A stretch of DNA of 64,000 bases from Hemibagrus wyckioides. Lineage: Eukaryota > Chordata > Actinopteri > Siluriformes > Bagridae. The translations under genes were made by a program, and so were the position numbers. Below the pieces are notes generated by a model. The model was not told the DNA's origin and made no database searches. It worked only from the letters and a program-made list of their open reading frames with translations. The DNA is taken from NCBI RefSeq assembly GCF_019097595.1, contig NC_080731.1, positions 18,325,571 through 18,389,570 of the forward strand. The letters run 5' to 3'. Shown piece by piece: positions 40,601-55,047 of the stretch (positions within the stretch are counted from its first letter, which is position 1; each line of letters starts with the position of its first letter).

Positions 40601-43257
40601 GATGGATGGATGGATGGATGGGTGGATGGATAGCTGGAATTATGGATGCTGGATAGACTGGTGAAAACGTGAAAGGATCATAATGGCCAGATTTAAATAA
40701 GGACAGATGTAGAAATGTGTTTATAGATGGATGGATGGATGGGTGGGTGGGTGTACAGATGGGTGGGCAGATGGATGGATGGAGGGTGGATGGATAGCTG
40801 GAATTATGAATGCTGGATAGACATGAAATGTGAAAGGATCATAATGGCCAGATTTAAATAAGGACAGATGTAGAAGTGTATTTATAGATAGATGGATGGA
40901 TGGATGGATGGATGGGTGGATGGATAGCTGGTATTATGGATGCTGGATAGACTGGTGAAAACGTGAAAGGATCATAATGGCCAGATTTAAATAAGGACAG
41001 ATGTAGAAATGTGTTTATAGATTGATGGATGGATGGATGGATGGAATTATGGATGCTGGATAGACATGAAACGTGAAAGGATCATAATGGCCAGATTTAA
41101 ATAAGGACAGATGTAGAAATGTGTTTATAGATGGATGGATGGATGGATGGATGGGTGGGTGGGTGGGTGTACGGATGGGTGGGCAGATGGATGGATGGAG
41201 GGTGGATGGATAGCTGGAATTATGAATGCCAGAAAGACTGGTGAAAACGTAAAAGGATCATAATGGCCAGATTTAAATAAGGACAGATGTAGAAGTGTAT
41301 TTATAGATAGATGGATGGATGGATGGATGGATGGATGGATTGATGGATGGATGGGTGGATGGGTGGATGGATAGCTGGAATTATGGATGCTGGATAGACT
41401 GGTGAAAACGTGAAAGGATCATAATGGCCAGATTTAAATTAGGAGAGATGTAGAAGTGTGTTTATAATGGTAGAGAGATTCAGAAGAAATGGGCAGAAAA
41501 TTAGAGGATGAATTATGGATAGAAGCACAGCTGGATTTCAAAGATATAATATGGTGGATAAACAAACAGTTTAAGTTTGAATGGATGGATGGATGAATTA
41601 ATGAATTTAATTTGGAGATGAATGGATACTGAGATGGAAAGATTGTTGGATGCTTGGATGACTGACCTTAGATGGATAGTTAGAAATATTAATGCTCTAT
41701 AGACATACATTAATGGATAGACTCAGTGGAAAGATGGATAGATGAATAGAAACATATAGTTGGAGTTAAGGATGGGTAGCTAAAAGAATTTTAAGTAAGG
41801 TGGATGAAAGGATAGATGTATAGACTGCACAGATGAATAGATTGTATAAGATGGATGCAGGAGGACAGTTAGATGGTTGTCTATCCTCTATCCATAATTC
41901 TGTCTATCCCTCTATACCCACAGATGATTAGTCAACTGTCTTATTCTTGCACTTATCCTTTTATCCAGAGGACAGATGGATGCTTAGACAGCTAGACAGA
42001 TGGAGAGAAAGTGATGACAGTGTTAAAGGTGTGTGATGTGTTTCTCAGCTGGCTGTGTTTGGGGCGTGTAAGTGCAGCTCCGGCGCAGGAGAGCCGTGTT
42101 CCTGTGCAAAGAGCGCAGCTGCAAGCCGCAAACAAGTCCTTCAGCTAAAACAAGAGGTTTGTATAATCAAAAAGCAGTTTTTTCATGGCTTTCTATACAT
42201 GTGTTAATGTGTGTGTGTGTGTGTGTCTAGCTGGAGCTGCAGAGGAGAAGGAAGGATGAAGCGTATGTGATGGTGGACGCGTTCCGGATCGCATTCGAGC
42301 AGCAGCTCAGGAGAGGAAGTGAGAAAGTGCTGCAGCTGGCAGAAAGTGACACACACTCACCAGAGAGAGGTGCAGGAACTAAGAAACACACACAAACACA
42401 CACACACACACTCACTGCTGTACCAAAGAATTTTTCACCATCTTGTTTTTAAAAATTGTGATTGGTCAGAGTTGTTGTTATAGGAATATAATCAATGTTC
42501 AGGTTCAACTCTAACTCTGCTTCATCACACCACACTGTCACTGATCATTTTATTATAACAGGCATGCATTTTGCTCTAGTATTAACTATATACACATTTC
42601 CAGAGACCTTTAGATATCAGTCATGCTAATGTACCTTCACCTCACAGGGAAACAAGGCTCAGTTGGCGTGACTCAGGTGCTGAAGAAATTTCTGCCATCT
42701 CTCAAAGAGGGAAAAGTCCTGAGCAACCCGAAAGAAACCCTGCAGCTGCTACTCGATCTGGTGCGTATTCCATCCATAACATGCCACCTAGCTGTACACC
42801 TGGAACACACTCTATAATTTATCTTCATCTGCATTAATAACTGGAACATTTACAGACACACAGCTTGCTGTTCAGGTGGGAGTATAGATAAGAGATAGAG
42901 AAAAATCATTCAGCATTGAGAGAGAACTCATTTCTGTGAACTAACCCAAACACGAAGGAGGAGATTAAACGCAAGAACAATGTTTATCGTGTGTTTCAGC
43001 TGAGTGATAAAGAGGAGGCCTTGGCCCATCAGAGGAAGGTCAGCTACATGTTAGCGCAGAGATACGAGGACCTGGAGAAATGTCTTCAGGCACAGCTCAA
43101 GGACCTGGACATGTCACACAACGGGGCTGAATTGAAATCGGACAGATCTAAATGCACAGTGGACTCTAAAGCTGATCATCTGTCACGTTCATGTGAAAAT
43201 ATACCAGTGGTCATGGACGAGTGTGAAGAGGAGACGAGTGTCAGGTTCACAAAATGA
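37611..43257 (+). CDS. ccdc125: Coiled-coil domain-containing protein 125
   Basis: CCDC125 is a cytosolic coiled-coil protein linked to cell motility; its biochemical role is poorly known. Eleven coding exons: 37611-37890, 38336-38394, 39048-39134, 39238-39315, 39497-39582, 39657-39739, 39846-39958, 42049-42156, 42231-42369, 42648-42760 and 43000-43257, in phase to 467 residues (human 511). Family landmarks are [12 protein letters not shown] near the start, the coiled coil [20 protein letters not shown] with [12 protein letters not shown], the Cys-rich [37 protein letters not shown] and [20 protein letters not shown]. Two adjacent ATGs open the frame (37611, 37614). The Ser-rich C-terminus of human is replaced by a different acidic tail. 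AATAAA follows at 43417. Intron 7 is filled by a GGAT-based array and intron 8 ends in a GT repeat against the acceptor. Confidence 0.94.
39990..41470. repeat. (GGAT)n array with a recurring ~40-bp core, ccdc125 intron 7
   Basis: GGATGGATGG runs with GGGT variants alternate with a conserved core: AAAGGATCATAATGGCCAGA, TTTAAATAAGGACAGATGTA. I count ten cores, near 40068, 40240, 40372, 40545, 40680, 40835, 40968, 41078, 41250 and 41415. Spacings alternate mostly between about 172 and 133 bases, giving a higher-order unit of about 305 bases. Longer and shorter unit types also differ in GCCAGAAAGACTGG versus GCTGGATAGAC. Confidence 0.9.
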
Positions 43258-43416
43258 GGGCGAGGGGTAAATAGGAGGAATAAAAGAGATCTCAAGACCT
43301 TTGTTTACAAAATTTGTTCAAATATCGTAAGGTTTGGAGGTTTTCTCCAAGGATTAAGTATATTTTCTGTGAAAAATGACACAGGATCAGCATTTGTTTA
43401 TTTGTCGTCAAAGTGT

Positions 43417-43422
43417 AATAAA
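43417..43422 (+). promoter_or_regulatory. Polyadenylation signal AATAAA, ccdc125
   Basis: It lies 160 bases after the ccdc125 stop codon. Confidence 0.6.
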
Positions 43423-43599
43423 CTACTTTCTGATTGTTTTTTGCCATGTTAAGCCAATTTTCCATCTTTATTTTTGATTATAATCAGATCGAAACATATT
43501 TTGAGCCAGTTAAATGGTTTTTGTTAAAATTTGTTTTAATTTTGTATCAGATACCTTGCTAACAAGGGGGTGGAAAAGAACTGACAAATTATACTTGAA

Positions 43600-43983
43600 A
43601 CTATCCATCCATCCATTTTCTATACCCACTTTATTCCTAATTAGGGTGAGGGGAACTGCTGGAGCCTATCCCAGCACACATTGGGCAAAAGGCAGGGGTA
43701 CATCCTGGACAGGTCACCAGTCCATCACAGGGCCACACATAGACAAACAACCACACACACTCACACTCACTCCTATGGGCAATTTAGAATGACCAATCAA
43801 CCTAATGTACATGTTTTTGGACTGTGGGAGGAAACCGGAGTACCCGGAGTAAACCCACACAGGCACGGGGAAAACATGCAAAATCCACACAGAAAGGCCC
43901 CTGCCTGTTCGAACCCAGGATTCGGACCAGGACCTGCTTGCTGTGAGGCAACAGTGCTAACCACTAAGCCACTGTGCCACCCT
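43600..43983 (+). repeat. Teleost interspersed repeat, copy 3
   Basis: Same family as the copies at 13193 and 29568 and the longest of the three, since it keeps GGCACGGGGAAAACATGC and CGAACCCAGGATTCGG segments. It occupies much of the 1.3 kb between ccdc125 and fam151b. Confidence 0.85.
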
Positions 43984-44556
43984 ATACATGAAAGTATAAA
44001 AAGTATAAATCTTACTACATTAAAAGAGGAGGTAAACAGCCAGAATGTACATGGAGGGTTGCTACTTTAATGTAAACGTCATCAAATATTTCAAAGTTCA
44101 GTGTAAATGTTTTAACAGGTGATGCCTTAAACTAAAATGTAAATCATTTTGAATGTGTAGTTTAGTCAGTTCCTATATGAGAGATGAAAAGACCTTTTGA
44201 TATTTTATATATGCTGAATATTTAAATTTAAGAGTAAATGTTTTAATTTAATTATAAATACTCAGGGAAAAACCCTAAAATAATACTTAAGTGTAGTAAC
44301 AGAGTACAGAGTACTCCAGTACTGTATAATTGCACTCCTGAACCCTGAACCACACAATTAAAATGCTGTCTCTTTGCCTTTTGTAATTATTTTATATATA
44401 CTTTGAAACACAAAATAAACTTTTAACAGAAAGGGACAAGAACCTTTTACAATAGCGCTACTTCATGTCTGCAACAAACCGGAAGTGTACGCGCTTAATT
44501 CCGTCCGTGCGGAAGAAATGTCTTGATAATGTTGGTCGGATATTTGACTAAAGCCT

Positions 44557-47500
44557 ATGAAACTAAACAAGCTCTGTTTGCGGCGTTATTGTGTATTAGC
44601 CTTGGTCATCGTTGCAGCTGTAACATGGACCACCTCCTTTAAGAAGTCTGAAGAGTCGTCAAGTGCCACAGGTTAGTTATTAAACTATCTATCGCTTGTT
44701 TTCCGGAATCTCAGAAACTGCTGACAAAGCGTTTGTATTTGATCGCTGGTCAATCATAGCCAGTGGACATCGCGTTATTACTAATCAGCACGTGTTTTTG
44801 TCTCACCGGTACTGCGTGCACCTTTTTTTCCTCCGTATGCTGACATGTATTATAAACAAACCAACGCTGTCCTGTCCAGCAGCCGCAGGATCAATGCCTG
44901 ACCAAACTCTGGACTACTTCCTGAAGAAGGGCACTTTAAAGGACCACAATGCTGCCGAGATCCAGTGGTATCATGCAGCCAACAGCAAGGACAAGATCAC
45001 TGAAGCTCTACAAGGTCAGAATGTAAATGATTGTTTATTGTTATTTATTATCAGTTTCTTTTCATCAATATCATTCAGCAGCAATGTTGCGAACTCAATT
45101 CAGGGGAAAGTAGCTAGTGCAGGCTCAAAAAGTCGCCTTATGACGTCACTGTCACAGCTGCATATAAAAACGTGCACATGAAGAAGGACAAAATATCAGA
45201 ATACTTCATAGATAATAGGTTATAACTTATTTCCAATAGGGAAAAATAATTCTATTCTGGATCACAGCATCACAACTATTTATGTTTTCACTCTTTTTGT
45301 TTTAAAACAAAGTAAATGAAGTGGCCTAAAAGGTCATCAAATCCAGTTACAAAGACTGCTAGAAAGTCACAAGTCATCACCGGATAAGGTCATGGACAAC
45401 TTTCCATCCATCACGATAATTTACATAACAAAACATTTTCAACCTTTAGACCTTTAAGAAACGATGTATGAGGTGATTGGCGATTTGCTGGGAACGTCGA
45501 ATTTGCAAGCGCAAATTAGTCAAGCTTAACAGACTGCTGGTGAATCTTGTGAACCTTCTCCTTCAGCTCTCCTTAAACAGCAGCTGTGATGTTAGCTGGA
45601 GAGTCATAACTGAGGGCATCTTAAAAGTCACCAACATCTGGTGATATTAAATATCTTGATTTAAAGTATATTGGAAGTAGGTTTGCTCATAAATTACTTT
45701 CTCTATTATTACTAATATTACTATTATCTTTTGAACTTGTTTATTCCTAATTTGATTTAATCTGGGTACATTGGGGAGTGTAAATCAAGTGGATTATAAC
45801 AAACCAATCACTGCGAGCAACCACAAGAAGTAAAATGCTGTGAAGGACATTGTTAGATTAGGTTCTGAATTTTACCCTTTCTTATCATTTACATATAAGA
45901 TAGCACACAGATGATTGAAGCTGACGTACTTCTCCGGGGTCGTGACCCAAAGGAACCCATAATGGCACATCCGCCTGATAATGACAGTGACATCACGCTG
46001 CAAGACTGGCTGGAGATGGTGGTGAACTCCGAAAAAGGGATCAAACTGGACTTTAAAAGGTTGGAGAATACTTAATCGTTATAATTGGTTGCAAACATTT
46101 TATGTCTCCCGTGTCATTTCACACAAGAATACATTTCAAAGCTGTATCCTGCATCACTTCTTTTTGTTGCCAGAACTTGATCTGATTTGAAAAGGCAGCT
46201 TCATGATTTACTTGTTGAAAGGTGAAGGCCAATTTTTGAAATCTGTATTAATGCATATTTGTGTTGTGATGCTGAGAGGTGGCACCAACATACAGAGACA
46301 TGCTAACACACGGTCCTCCCATGAGCTTACTATGCACCAGGCAAACACTAAAACTAAAACAGTTTGTTGAGATGTTGTGACATTTCATCTGTGGGTTTTA
46401 TCAAATAGTTTAAATCAAAGTTCAAAATAGATTTGAAATACAAACATTAAACATGAAACAACACAGTATATAAACAACGAAACGTCCCTCATTGTATCCA
46501 TTTCATTCATCGTTCAGTATAGACATAATCAACCTCTCACTTTCTCAGACCGGTGTGTAAACCACAGCATCTCACTGAAAATAAAATAGTAATCATTGTT
46601 AATCTGTGACTGATAAAACTGTGGATTTGAACAATAATTTCATGCTTCGATACAAAAGCCACTCATACTGCGCAATACAGAGGAGTTAAAACACAACAGA
46701 AACACCTTCAGCACCTCCTAGAGGACACACTGTCTGTACATGCAAGCATGAATACTTTACCCAGTGCTTGGACAAAGAAGTATAAATCAGCTTAACTCAG
46801 AGCATGGCAGAGAAATCCAGCTCCGTCCACCTCAGTTTCTTTGTTCTGTATAGCCTAGAAGCAGTGCTGGAGTCCATGGCACTTCTGGACAAGGTTCGAG
46901 ATCAGCTGAAGGGGCCCGTGTGGATCAATGCAGACATCCTGCCAGGGCCTGGAGGCATGGCCACACCTTTAGATGCTCAGGCCTTTTTACAAGCAGTGGC
47001 TATGAAAGCAGAGAGAGATGTGCTTTCTTTGGGCTGGACCACAGGATGGTCTCCAAATACAGACAATCCAGGTAAAACATGCCGCTTTGTTCTGGGTGGC
47101 AATTCTTCTCAAATAGATATTTAATTTGAACTGATTTAGTGCTCATCATATATAAAATATCCAGTTATACTGGTTACTTAGTGTTTGAGGGTCTACTGGA
47201 TGAACTTTTCCTTTTAATATTATTTGGAACTTGACATGGTGTTCTCATGTCCCATATCCCGTTTTCTGATTAATTAAATGATGAATCTTAATGATGCCAA
47301 ATGAGTTTCTTCATTAACTTTTGTTTTGAATGCTAATTGATGCAGCACTTGAATATAATATTTTTTTGTTTCCTATATTCTCAGGTTACAGCTGGGAGAT
47401 GGTCCGGCAAATGGAGGCGGTGTGTAAGAACCTGACGCAGCCTGTGACCTTTCCAGTGCGAGCAGCTCTTTTACCCCAGTCCTTCGCTCAATTCCAGTGG

Positions 47501-48616
47501 CTCTTGCAGCAGTCGGACAGGTGGGACTTTTCATTTCAATGTGTCGCTCTCAGCAGCACATCAGTATTCAGCATACCAAAGACAATTAAGGCTGTGCTGC
47601 AGCCTGTTTGCTTCTTAAGTACCTGTTAGCACTGAACTATTGATTGCCTGCTTGATTGGATTCGTGTTGTGTAACAAAAACAGTTCATCAGAATGCCTTT
47701 GCCACACAATTGGTTGTAATTTGGTGCTTGGCCCCCAGGTGTACTTGTTTGTCACCAGAATAGAAGCACTCCACTGAGCTGAAAGGTGCATTGGAAAAGT
47801 GGGGAGGAGGATCTCAGGATCTCATATAGAGAGTGAGACTTGTTCTTATCTCCCTTTTCTAGGTCTAGTGCACTTCAGAGGTCTGCTGTCTCTCCTTGAG
47901 TTGTGCTCTGACAGTGACTGTGCAAATTAATGCTGTCCCTCACTGTGACTACACAAGACATACTTTATTAACAAGTGGAAACAGTGATGTGTTTATCATA
48001 TCAAGTCTTTTCATATTGCCACTTTTGAATGCCTGTAGGTAAAATTTTGGCATCAACAGATCAGAAATGCGGACTGATTTATTTAGAAGCTGCAGTGGAT
48101 GTCCCATAAAATGAGTGTTCTATCAAAATAATGAGAGAACAAAAACATTTGGACTTTAATTGTTTGGCATATTTATAATGAAATCTTGCTCAGAATTTGA
48201 TACTGTATTAAGAACACCTTGAGATATGTCATGCTGTGGTTAATTCTTTTTCATTCAACTAAGGATGCCCAAGGACTAGGGTTTGAAATGAAATAAATGA
48301 TGTGGTTGCCTTAGTTACAGTACTTATCCACATCCAATATTCTAACAATGTTTTGATGCTGCTGATACCAATATCCACTCCACTGGCTTTGAGATACTAA
48401 TGAATTCTAGCAAGATGAAGCGCACTTTCTACTCGATGTCAATCTCTCTCTTTCAGATACACACTGACCATATGGACAGGCCAGAGTGATGTGCTGAATG
48501 TGGAGGATTTGTTACCCTACAGGCAAAACTTCAGCAAGTCCAGAATCTACTACGATCTCTTAGAGAATCAGATTACAAAGTTTAAAAGCTTACCTGGGTA
48601 CACCGTGTCACAATAA
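44557..48616 (+). CDS. fam151b: FAM151B-like protein (menorin family)
   Basis: FAM151B belongs to the menorin/DUF2181 family; mouse Fam151b is needed for photoreceptor survival, and the biochemical function is unknown. Six exons: 44557-44671, 44880-45014, 45900-46059, 46854-47071, 47385-47520 and 48457-48616, in phase to 307 residues (human 276). Exon 1 encodes MKLNKLCLRRYCVLALVIVA, a hydrophobic N-terminus that looks like a signal anchor. The conserved part includes TLDYFLKKGTLKDHNAAEIQ, TWYHAAN-type WYHAANSKDKITEAL, EADVLLRGRDPKEPIMAHPP, GPVWINADILPGPGG, LSLGWTTGW and FTIW-like LTIWTGQSDVLNVEDL. The exon 2 start is ambiguous by up to two codons because of tandem AG acceptors, all in frame. 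AATAAA follows at 48707. Confidence 0.93.
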
Positions 48617-48706
48617 GTATTTCATTCCAGTATTGTCCAGTAAACTGGGTACAGGACATAAGGTGTTGAAGCCAAAATCAAACACTATTACATAAACCAT
48701 GAAGTC

Positions 48707-48712
48707 AATAAA
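48707..48712 (+). promoter_or_regulatory. Polyadenylation signal AATAAA, fam151b
   Basis: It lies 90 bases after the fam151b stop. Another AATAAA occurs on the + strand near 48909. Confidence 0.6.
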
Positions 48713-48991
48713 TTAATGCATTTTTTTAATGTTTGAACGCACCATACAATGATGGCACATCTACAAGACAGACTTGTGCTGTTAAGTGTAATGAAATGTA
48801 TATTGAAATGTTCTAGAATTTTCTTTATTTTTTGGCTGTTCTTTTTCTCCTGGACTGTTTAACAGTGAACATCAAACAAATATTTTGTCCAGTGTTTGAT
48901 TATCCAGAATAAATATTCACACACCATTTCCTTCATGTGAACATTGACTTGATATCTGATCTGGCACTGTACAAATGTACATTTATGCACT

Positions 48992-51125
<2,134 letters not shown>

Positions 51126-51484
51126 TCAAGGACTCATGGACAAGTTGGAGGGTGCCTGAGCTTTGGAGCGCTGCCAGTAGAAGACAAATAGTCAGTCATT
51201 TAGTTCTAATAATTATGATGCACCATGTACTTGAATATTAAACCAAGCAAAATAGGTTATATGTTTCATTAATTGCTAGTTATGACATTTTTCTGGATTG
51301 ACATTTTCCTTACAAAAGCATGCTTGCTTACACAGCATACATAGTTTATGCCTTCTAATGGAGCACTAACAACATAAATGTTTTAATCTCCATGGTACTA
51401 TACCAAAATAGTGCATCATAAAAATACGAGCTTTCTGTTATCAAACCCATTCCCACAAGTCTATAGATATTTCAGGGTGTGAAT

Positions 51485-51755
51485 GTTCTGCCTTAAATGA
51501 AAATGAAATGAAACATCCTTTATTTGTCACATATACATTACAGCACAGTGAAATTCTTTCTTCGCATATCCCATCCTTGGAGGTTGGGGTCAGAGCACAG
51601 GGTCAGCCATGATATGGCACCCCTGCAGCAGAGAGGGTTAAGAGCCTTGCTCAAGGGCCCAACAGTGGCAACTTGACGGCGCTGGGGCTTGAACCCCTGA
51701 TCTTCCGGTCAACGACCCAGAGCCTTAACCACTTGAGCCACCACTGCCCCATCTA
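51485..51755 (-). mobile_element. tRNA-derived SINE, well preserved
   Basis: Read on the - strand it begins GGGGCAGTGGTGGCTCAAGT, GGTTAAGGCTCTGGG (A-box region) and continues CCGGAAGATCAGGGGTTCAA with GCCCC (B-box GGTTCAAGCC). It continues with GTTGGGCCCTTGAGCAAGGC, TTAACCCTCTCTGCTGCAGG and the tail GAAGAAAGAATTTCACTGTG, ending in ATTTCATTTTCATTT. It is an insertion in ankrd34b intron or 5' flank. An older copy is at 3685. Confidence 0.88.
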
Positions 51756-53034
51756 AACCCAGGAATGAAAAATAGGTGGATATCCATCTATCCTGCACCA
51801 TTTCAGATTGTAAAATGGTCGATTAGACTGCATTTGCTAAGAGCAAAAGGGGGGAAAGAAAGCATGCTGAGTTGTTGAAAGGATTAAACTTCTCCTTTGG
51901 CTCACTGATGGAGTCTATTGTGTTTATGACCTTGTCCTCAAATATAAAAGAGCAACTCCAAAGACTGCCGCATTTCAGTTGCATAAAATGAGAACTGCAG
52001 TCCTGCTAAAGAGACAGAATGTACAAGCGTTTAAATGTACGCTCAACAGGTTTCTCAGCACATGAAATGTGGAGACGGATCGTTTTGAGATGCTTTTTTT
52101 AAACAAAGGTGTAGACAATAAACTGCTTTGAGGCAAATGGCTAAGCTTGCTGAAGCTTGATATCGAGTTGCTCATACTTTTACCTTTGCATGAGATATTT
52201 AATTAGTTCATTTTGGAGTTTATAAATAACGGAGCAATTTACTTGAAAGACTAAATGATCGTTTGCTCAGTGTTAGCATTGATATAATCTAAATCATGTA
52301 CATTTAATCATTATTTTGGAAACTAATTACATCATGCCCAAACTTATCAGCATGGCGTATATGAAATAAAGATATGCAGACAGGAAATTGCATGTGCAAC
52401 CCTCTTGATTGGAGACACTCCACCGGTAGGACACCTAAGCTCTAGCTCCTAATGCTGTGCACCCCTGGGATGGCATTTATAGCCCCGGCATGCTTTGTGC
52501 GCTCTTCTCTGGGCCTTCAATCAGTCTCCTGAACAGAGAGAATGCTTAATGACTCCTCTCTCTCTGCCTAGCACTGAAGAGTGTGGAACAAACAAGCATC
52601 ACTAGGCAGATCAGGGCTCGAGACTGAAACACAAGTGGAACACCAAACAGGGCACTTGATGCACATGTGCCGAATGGTGATTCATACTAGATATCGCAAT
52701 AGGCTACATGGAGCATTTGTAATTCTTTTGTGCCTATTAGTCAGGGTTTATGGCAAAGTGCAAAGGTCAGACATATGTATATAGAACTATTTAATGCTTT
52801 TATATCAGAGCAGAACAGTTTTGGATTTGTCATATTGCACTTCAATAGAAACTCAAGGACAGTATATTTTTACTTTCTCTATTCATATTTTGCAATAATG
52901 TACTATTTTCTCAGCAGCTAAACGTAACCATTACTAATTCAATATCTAATTAAACTACATAGTGCAAGTTTCCGTACATATGAGAAATAAAGTATGTGCA
53001 TATATAAAACAGCCATTCTCCTCTCTGAGCTTAC
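51756..53034. other. ankrd34b 5' intron (probable)
   Basis: No coding exon was recognised. The block around 52390-52620 is less A/T-rich than its surroundings and could be a regulatory element; that is only a composition-based guess. Confidence 0.35.
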
Positions 53035-53290
53035 CTCTGAGCTGGCAGATCTTCTCAGTCCTCAAACAGGTTTGGATCAAGGAGGTCTCTCACTGTAGCG
53101 AAAAGGCCGGGTGTTATCCAATACACCGGATCAAACGAACTGAAGAGTCAACAAGTGGTGGATAAATGAGCCTGAGAGCGTGCGAATGTGTGCGAGAGAA
53201 AGGGAGCTTGAATGAGGGAGCGGGAGAGAGAACAGGTGTGTGAGCTCTCAGGTCTGGAGGCAGGCGGTACCTTACAGTAGAGCGTGTGCG
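53035..53290 (-). other. Probable ankrd34b non-coding first exon
   Basis: On the - strand a good donor, CAGCTCAGAG|GTAAGCTC, ends an exon at 53035. It can join the acceptor CTACTGGCAG|CGCTCC at about 51172, 47 bases before the ankrd34b start. That leader carries a short ATGAGTCCTTGA upstream ORF. The upstream exon boundary is not determined. Confidence 0.5.
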
Positions 53291-54749
53291 TGAGAGAGAG
53301 ACAGGAACAACGCAGCGATGTGACGGCGGCTTTCGCATATTGAGCGTCAACACAGGATCGGGTTATTATTCTGACGTGAATGAGGTGGCAGAGCTTGGAG
53401 GTATTCCGCCCCCACAACCAACACGGTTCCACTGTCGCTGCATCCCTGTCCCTGACCTAAAGGCCACAGCAGTGCGCTTGCATCACCATGACGCTGTTTT
53501 TTTTTCTTTCCTCCCATGATGGTGATGCTTCAGCACGGTGGCACTGACTGTGCTGACAAGGAAAGCAGTGGATGTACTTTGTGTAAAACAGAAAATAGGA
53601 AAGAACTGAAGTGAAAAAAATATAACCTGTGTTTGAGTCACTAGCAAGAATTTCACATTGACCAAAATAAATCTTCTCTTTACTGAGAATCCAGGTCCTG
53701 ATAATTTCTATGGTCCCAGTTCATCTCCAAAGTAAACACATGAAAACTGCAGCACAGAAAATTTCCCTTTAATTATAGATAATTAACCTTAACTATATAC
53801 TTGTTTTAAGTTAAAGTCTAACATAAATTTTTCACATTAATGAAGGAAGCAGGACTTCTAGGGCATGTATATCAGTTTGTTTAAAAACTTAAATATAAAG
53901 GTTTCAAAGGCATTAATAATATTGTGCGTGTAAATTGTTTTTTTTTTTTATTCTTTTTTAAGGATATAAAAGGGAGACCAAAACCCTTAAACACCCCCAC
54001 CCTAAAAATAAACCCAAACCTGGTCATATAATCAACACATTCATTGATTTATCATTTTGATCAACAGAGAGATGCAGTAATTCTAGCAGTTCGACAGTAA
54101 AATATCATGATGTTTGGTCTTTTGCTGATTTCTTTTTGTTATTTTTTTTCCAGATGCAGGTATCAATCTTGTTGATGAGCAACATGGGGAAAAACTCCCA
54201 TGAATTCCCTGTCTACATTCTGTATGTCTGTGTGTGTCCATGTTCTTTATATTCATAGTTAAAGAAATCCAGAGACTGTTCTATAAAACAGGAACAATAT
54301 AATACACACTATATTTAACATCACTTCATACTTTATGTATATTTATGCAACTAATCTAGAAGGAACCTAACTTATCCAATGTTTCCGTCTGAAATTAAGT
54401 CTAAGTGTCACTGAAGGAGTGAGGAAAGGGGAGATGGAGGGTGCTGGAGGGGGAACTGGCCTGCCGATCACACTAATTTCCAGCTTAGCGTTAACCTCCT
54501 GCTGGGAATTGAAACCAATCAGCCTCAAAGGTTAGAGCGGATTGCAGCCTTTGGCGTTTGTTAAAGAAGGCTGTTAATGCATTAATACAGGGAGAAAGTG
54601 TGAGTGTTTGTGAATGTATGATCCATAAAGTTTTTTATTCAACCTAAGCACATAAGAACCATTGTCATTAATTAGCTCTAGAGACAAAAAATGGAATGGA
54701 TATTTATGAAAGGAGCGAGGACCGGCCATGTGGGGTAGGCTAAACAACA

Positions 54750-54799
<50 letters not shown>

Positions 54800-55047
54800 A
54801 GATAAGCTCTGAGTGCAGTGACACAACAAGGCAAGGATGAAAAGCAGAGATAATGATTTTATAAATGGTTGAGAAACTAGACCATATCTTCAGCTGGAAC
54901 ATCATTTGATCTTAAATTTCAGAGAGTTACCATGATGTGGTTTCAGAAAGGTCTTGGCTACAGAAATAGTGCCTATGAGTAAACGCAGTCGTCTCACACA
55001 CACATCTCAGTAATAAGCAGGTGTGTAAGGTCTTTCAGCACCACTCA
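53291..55047. other. Spacer between ankrd34b 5' flank and dhfr stop
   Basis: It holds ankrd34b upstream DNA, a (CA)n tract at 54752-54796 and probable dhfr 3' UTR. A GC-richer block at 54400-54560 contains no open reading frame. No exon was recognised. Confidence 0.45.
54752..54796. repeat. (CA)n microsatellite
   Basis: About 22 CA dinucleotides between ankrd34b and dhfr. Confidence 0.95.

Noticed and set aside
44040..44330. Possible hAT remnant with TACTTAAGTG and AGTACTCCAGTACTG words
   Set aside because: It shares only short words with the repeat end at 1-149, with no boundary or duplication visible.
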